Assembly: GCF_016908315.1 (NCBI RefSeq)
Contig: NZ_JAFBDQ010000020.1
Coordinates: forward strand, 1 to 47,139
DNA length: 47,139 bases
Source: Halanaerobacter jeridensis
GTDB lineage: Bacteria > Bacillota > Halanaerobiia > Halobacteroidales > Halobacteroidaceae
Direction: 5' to 3'
In this document: positions 44,919 to 47,139 of the stretch, one piece after another
Layout of the letters: every line of letters begins with the position of its first letter
Numbering within the stretch: position 1 is the stretch's first letter
Translations under genes and position numbers: made by a program
The notes under the pieces: generated by a model
The model's input: the letters and a program-made list of their open reading frames with translations, nothing else
Databases searched by the model: none
What the model was told of the DNA's origin: nothing

Positions 44919-46613
44919 CTAACTTAATTGCACCTTAGTAACTCGCTTAGCTTCTTCAATAGTAGTTAATCCTTTGCCGACTTTACGTAAACTTGAAGTC
45001 TCTAAAGTATCCATTTCATCTTCTTTAGCTGCTTCTTCTATTTGCTCAGCAGAAGCACCACTAACTACTAGCTCTTTGATTTTAGGTATCATCTCTAAAA
45101 TCTCATGAATTGCTGTTCGACCTTTATATCCAGTTTCATTACATTTTCTACACCCAACACCTTTATATAATTCAATACTATCTTCGCCAATACCTAAATA
45201 ATCCTCTAGTTCTGGATCTACTAACGGATCACTCTCTTTAACTTTACAATTCGGACAAATAGTTCTTACTAATCTTTGTGCCATTACTCCACTAACAGAG
45301 GAAGCTACTAAAAAAGGTTCTACTCCCATATCAATTAATCTAGTTAAAGCACCAGCAGCATGATTAGTATGTAATGTACTAAAAACAAGGTGACCAGTTA
45401 ATGCTGAATGCACAGCCATTTCAGCAGTTTCTTTATCTCTTATCTCTCCTACCATAATTGTATCCGGATCTTGTCTTAAAATTGATCTTAAACCAGTAGC
45501 AAATGTAAGTCCTGCTTTAGGATTAGTCTGCACTTGATTAATGCCTTCTAATCTATATTCCACTGGATCTTCAACAGTAATAAGATTTTCATCAGAATTA
45601 TCTAAAGTACTTAAAGCAGAATATAGAGTAGTCGTTTTACCACTACCAGTTGGACCTGTAATCAAAATCATACCATGGGGTTGATCAATCATCCTTCTAA
45701 ACATAGTTTTATGCTGGGGAGAAAACCCTAATTGATCTAGGTCTAACATCAAATTACTTTTATCTAAAATTCTTAATACAATTTTTTCTCCTCTTACAGT
45801 AGGCAAAGTAGAAACTCGCAAGTCAATCTTTTTACTATTAACTATTATCTGAATTCTACCATCTTGAGGGACACGTCTTTCTGCAATATCTAAATCAGCC
45901 ATAATCTTCATTCGTGATACCAAAGCAGCATGAATATCTTTAGGAATATTCATTTCAGTGTGTAAAATACCATCTATTCTATATCTAACTCTTACTTCAC
46001 TTTCCATAGGTTCAATATGAATATCACTGGCAGTAGTTTCTACTCCATCACGAATAATATTATTAGCTAATTTAACAACTGGAGCTTCATCAACCATTTT
46101 TTTAAGTTCTTCCACTTCTTCCTCACTTACAGTTTCAAGTTCTCCTTCATCCATATCACTAACAAACTCATTAACTAAATCTTCATTGCCAAAATGTTGC
46201 TTTAAAGCTCTATTAAGTTCTGATTCTAAGGCAATTACAGGATCTATTTCATAACCTGTTTTAAGTCTAATATCATCAATTGCCATTACATCCAAGGGAT
46301 CAGCCATTGCTACGGTAAGTGTGTTATCTTCTTTTTCTATGGGAATAGCTTTATGTTTTTCAGCCATTGATTGTGAAATTTCTTTAGCTATTTTAGGATC
46401 AACTATGATATCACTTAAATCAACTTGGGGGATACCCAGCTGAAATTCTAATGCTTCTACTACATCTTCTTCATTAATAAGACCCATATTCTTTAATACT
46501 TCACCTAAACGACTATCTGTTGTTCTTTGTTTTTTTAATGCTTGATTAAGCTGATCTTCAGTTATAAATCCAGCCTCAACTAAAATATCTCCTAATCTTT
46601 TCTTTTTTATCAT
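44919..46613 (-). CDS. pilB: Pilus extension ATPase PilB
   Basis: PilB powers pilus polymerisation. The N-terminal MshEN-type domain (LGDILVEAGFITEDQLNQAL and LGIPQVDLSDI) in other species binds cyclic di-GMP or interacts with PilM. The ATPase part has ASDIHIEPM, Walker A GPTGSGKTTTLYSALSTL, Walker B DTIMVGEIRDKETAEM and FSTLHTNHAAGA. Zinc cysteines follow in CPNC and CRKC (about residues 466-508). 564 residues. It is the first gene of the operon. GGGGG stands before the ATG. Confidence 0.96.
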   Translation of the reverse strand: MIKKKRLGDILVEAGFITEDQLNQALKKQRTTDSRLGEVLKNMGLINEEDVVEALEFQLGIPQVDLSDIIVDPKIAKEISQSMAEKHKAIPIEKEDNTLTVAMADPLDVMAIDDIRLKTGYEIDPVIALESELNRALKQHFGNEDLVNEFVSDMDEGELETVSEEEVEELKKMVDEAPVVKLANNIIRDGVETTASDIHIEPMESEVRVRYRIDGILHTEMNIPKDIHAALVSRMKIMADLDIAERRVPQDGRIQIIVNSKKIDLRVSTLPTVRGEKIVLRILDKSNLMLDLDQLGFSPQHKTMFRRMIDQPHGMILITGPTGSGKTTTLYSALSTLDNSDENLITVEDPVEYRLEGINQVQTNPKAGLTFATGLRSILRQDPDTIMVGEIRDKETAEMAVHSALTGHLVFSTLHTNHAAGALTRLIDMGVEPFLVASSVSGVMAQRLVRTICPNCKVKESDPLVDPELEDYLGIGEDSIELYKGVGCRKCNETGYKGRTAIHEILEMIPKIKELVVSGASAEQIEEAAKEDEMDTLETSSLRKVGKGLTTIEEAKRVTKVQLS

Positions 46614-46708
46614 TATTAAATTCCCCCACTTTGAAATAATTACTTATTAGATAAGCAACAAATAAAATATTTATATCATGTTTATTACAAAAAAACCATT
46701 TTTAATCA

Positions 46709-46749
46709 TCTATAGTAAAATTATTCTATTTATCTTTTGATTGTCCTTC
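46709..46749. repeat. Direct repeat copy A upstream of pilB
   Basis: A 41-base stretch begins TCTATAGTAAAATTATTC. It matches copy B at 46853 in 37 of 41 positions. It lies about 100 bases before the pilB start. The rest of 46614-46950 is very AT-rich (a likely promoter region), with no reading frame that I can support. Confidence 0.65.
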
Positions 46750-46852
46750 ATTAAAATTAAATTTATTAACTTTTATTTACATCTTATTCATAATATATAA
46801 GTTAATAAATAATTATAGAGGATATAGCTTTCATTTAATTAAAAAAATAGTA

Positions 46853-46893
46853 TCTTTAGTAAAAATATTCTATTTATCTTTTAATTCTCCTTC
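46853..46893. repeat. Direct repeat copy B upstream of pilB
   Basis: This is the second copy, 144 bases from copy A, beginning TCTTTAGTAAAAATATTC and ending TCTCCTTC. Both could be binding sites of a pilus regulator or remnants of a duplication. Confidence 0.65.
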
Positions 46894-46950
46894 TTTTTAG
46901 TAAAATTTTTCAAAAAATAAAAAAACTCCTCTATTAGGAGGAGAAAAACA

Positions 46951-46984
46951 AAAAATAAAAAATACTCCCATTTAAGGGAGTATT
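46951..46984 (-). terminator. Terminator of the tRNA-His gene
   Basis: On the minus strand AATACTCCC pairs with GGGAGTATT (46984-46976 with 46969-46961), loop TTAAAT, followed by TTTTATTTTTT. A second small hairpin, TCCTC/GAGGA type, lies at 46926-46943. This separates the tRNA from pilB. Confidence 0.85.
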
Positions 46985-46993
46985 AATTTTAAT

Positions 46994-47071
46994 TGGGGTG
47001 GATGACGGGATTTGAACCCACGGCCCCAGGAGCCACAATCCTGTGCTCTAACCAACTGAGCTACATCCACC
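46994..47071 (-). tRNA. tRNA-His (GTG anticodon)
   Basis: All arms fold: acceptor GTGGATG/CATCCAC, D-arm GCTC/GAGC, anticodon arm AGGAT-TGTGGCT with GTG, T-arm with GTTCAAATC. CCA is encoded at the 3' end. An extra G at 47071 (position -1) faces C73, the identity mark of tRNA-His. Confidence 0.97.
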
Positions 47072-47139
47072 ACATTATAAATGAAAAAATTAAAAGTAAG
47101 AATTAATAATTTATTTTTACAAAAATCTATTTTTTCATT

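Noticed and set aside
46614-46950. Riboswitch or small RNA before pilB
   Set aside because: The region is almost pure A and T with no conserved aptamer elements that I can see; only direct repeats are supportable.

Overview
The window is AT-rich and has the gene content of a spore-forming, two-membraned (diderm) anaerobic Firmicute. The best fit I can offer from gene content alone is the order Halanaerobiales, probably near Halobacteroidaceae. The signs are sporulation genes (spoIIGA, sigE, ymxH, cwlD) beside a complete type IV pilus set that includes an outer-membrane secretin. The MurE has a DNPR motif, which implies meso-diaminopimelate peptidoglycan. Almost all genes are on the minus strand.

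Left end (1-3.9 kb): an IS607-type element with a serine recombinase TnpA and the start of a TnpB that runs off the edge. The tnpA gene is cut in two by a group II intron carrying a reverse transcriptase/maturase with an HNH domain. Removing the intron between the proposed junctions restores the tnpA reading frame. The insertion sequence itself lies in a small stress-protein-like gene, of which only the first part remains. This nests three layers: gene, insertion sequence, intron.

3.9-8.1 kb: a sporulation and envelope neighbourhood resembling the ylxY-ymxH-dut area of Bacillus. It holds ymxH, dut, a VanW protein, two NodB-type deacetylases in tandem (the downstream one frameshifted at a C run), and the divergent spore amidase gene cwlD. 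8.1-11.4 kb: one large lipoprotein related to the periplasmic amylase MalS, in which the nucleophile and another catalytic carboxylate are replaced. 11.4-12.1 kb: non-coding, with a 220-bp element that is one long imperfect inverted repeat.

12.1-14.8 kb: the spoIIG locus (spoIIGA-sigE), followed by two related small genes of unknown function and preceded by two Spo0A-box-like sites. 14.8-32.2 kb: the division and cell wall (dcw) cluster, in transcription order rsmH, ftsL, spoVD/ftsI, murE, murF, mraY, murD, ftsW, murG, murA, ddl, ftsQ, ftsA, ftsZ. The genes mraZ, murC and murB are missing. Several gaps carry structured repeats. 32.4-33.4 kb: a 39-codon ORF on the plus strand and a two-part LysO-type exporter.

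33.5-46.6 kb: a full type IV pilus operon, in transcription order pilB, pilT, pilC, two pilins, pilD, three minor pilins or PilX-like proteins, pilM, pilN, pilO, pilP, pilQ. PilB and PilT drive extension and retraction, PilC is the platform, PilD matures pilins, PilMNOP forms the alignment complex, and PilQ, which has a LysM tail, is the pore. The pilC gene has no usual start codon at its conserved beginning. The window ends with a tRNA-His gene and its terminator.
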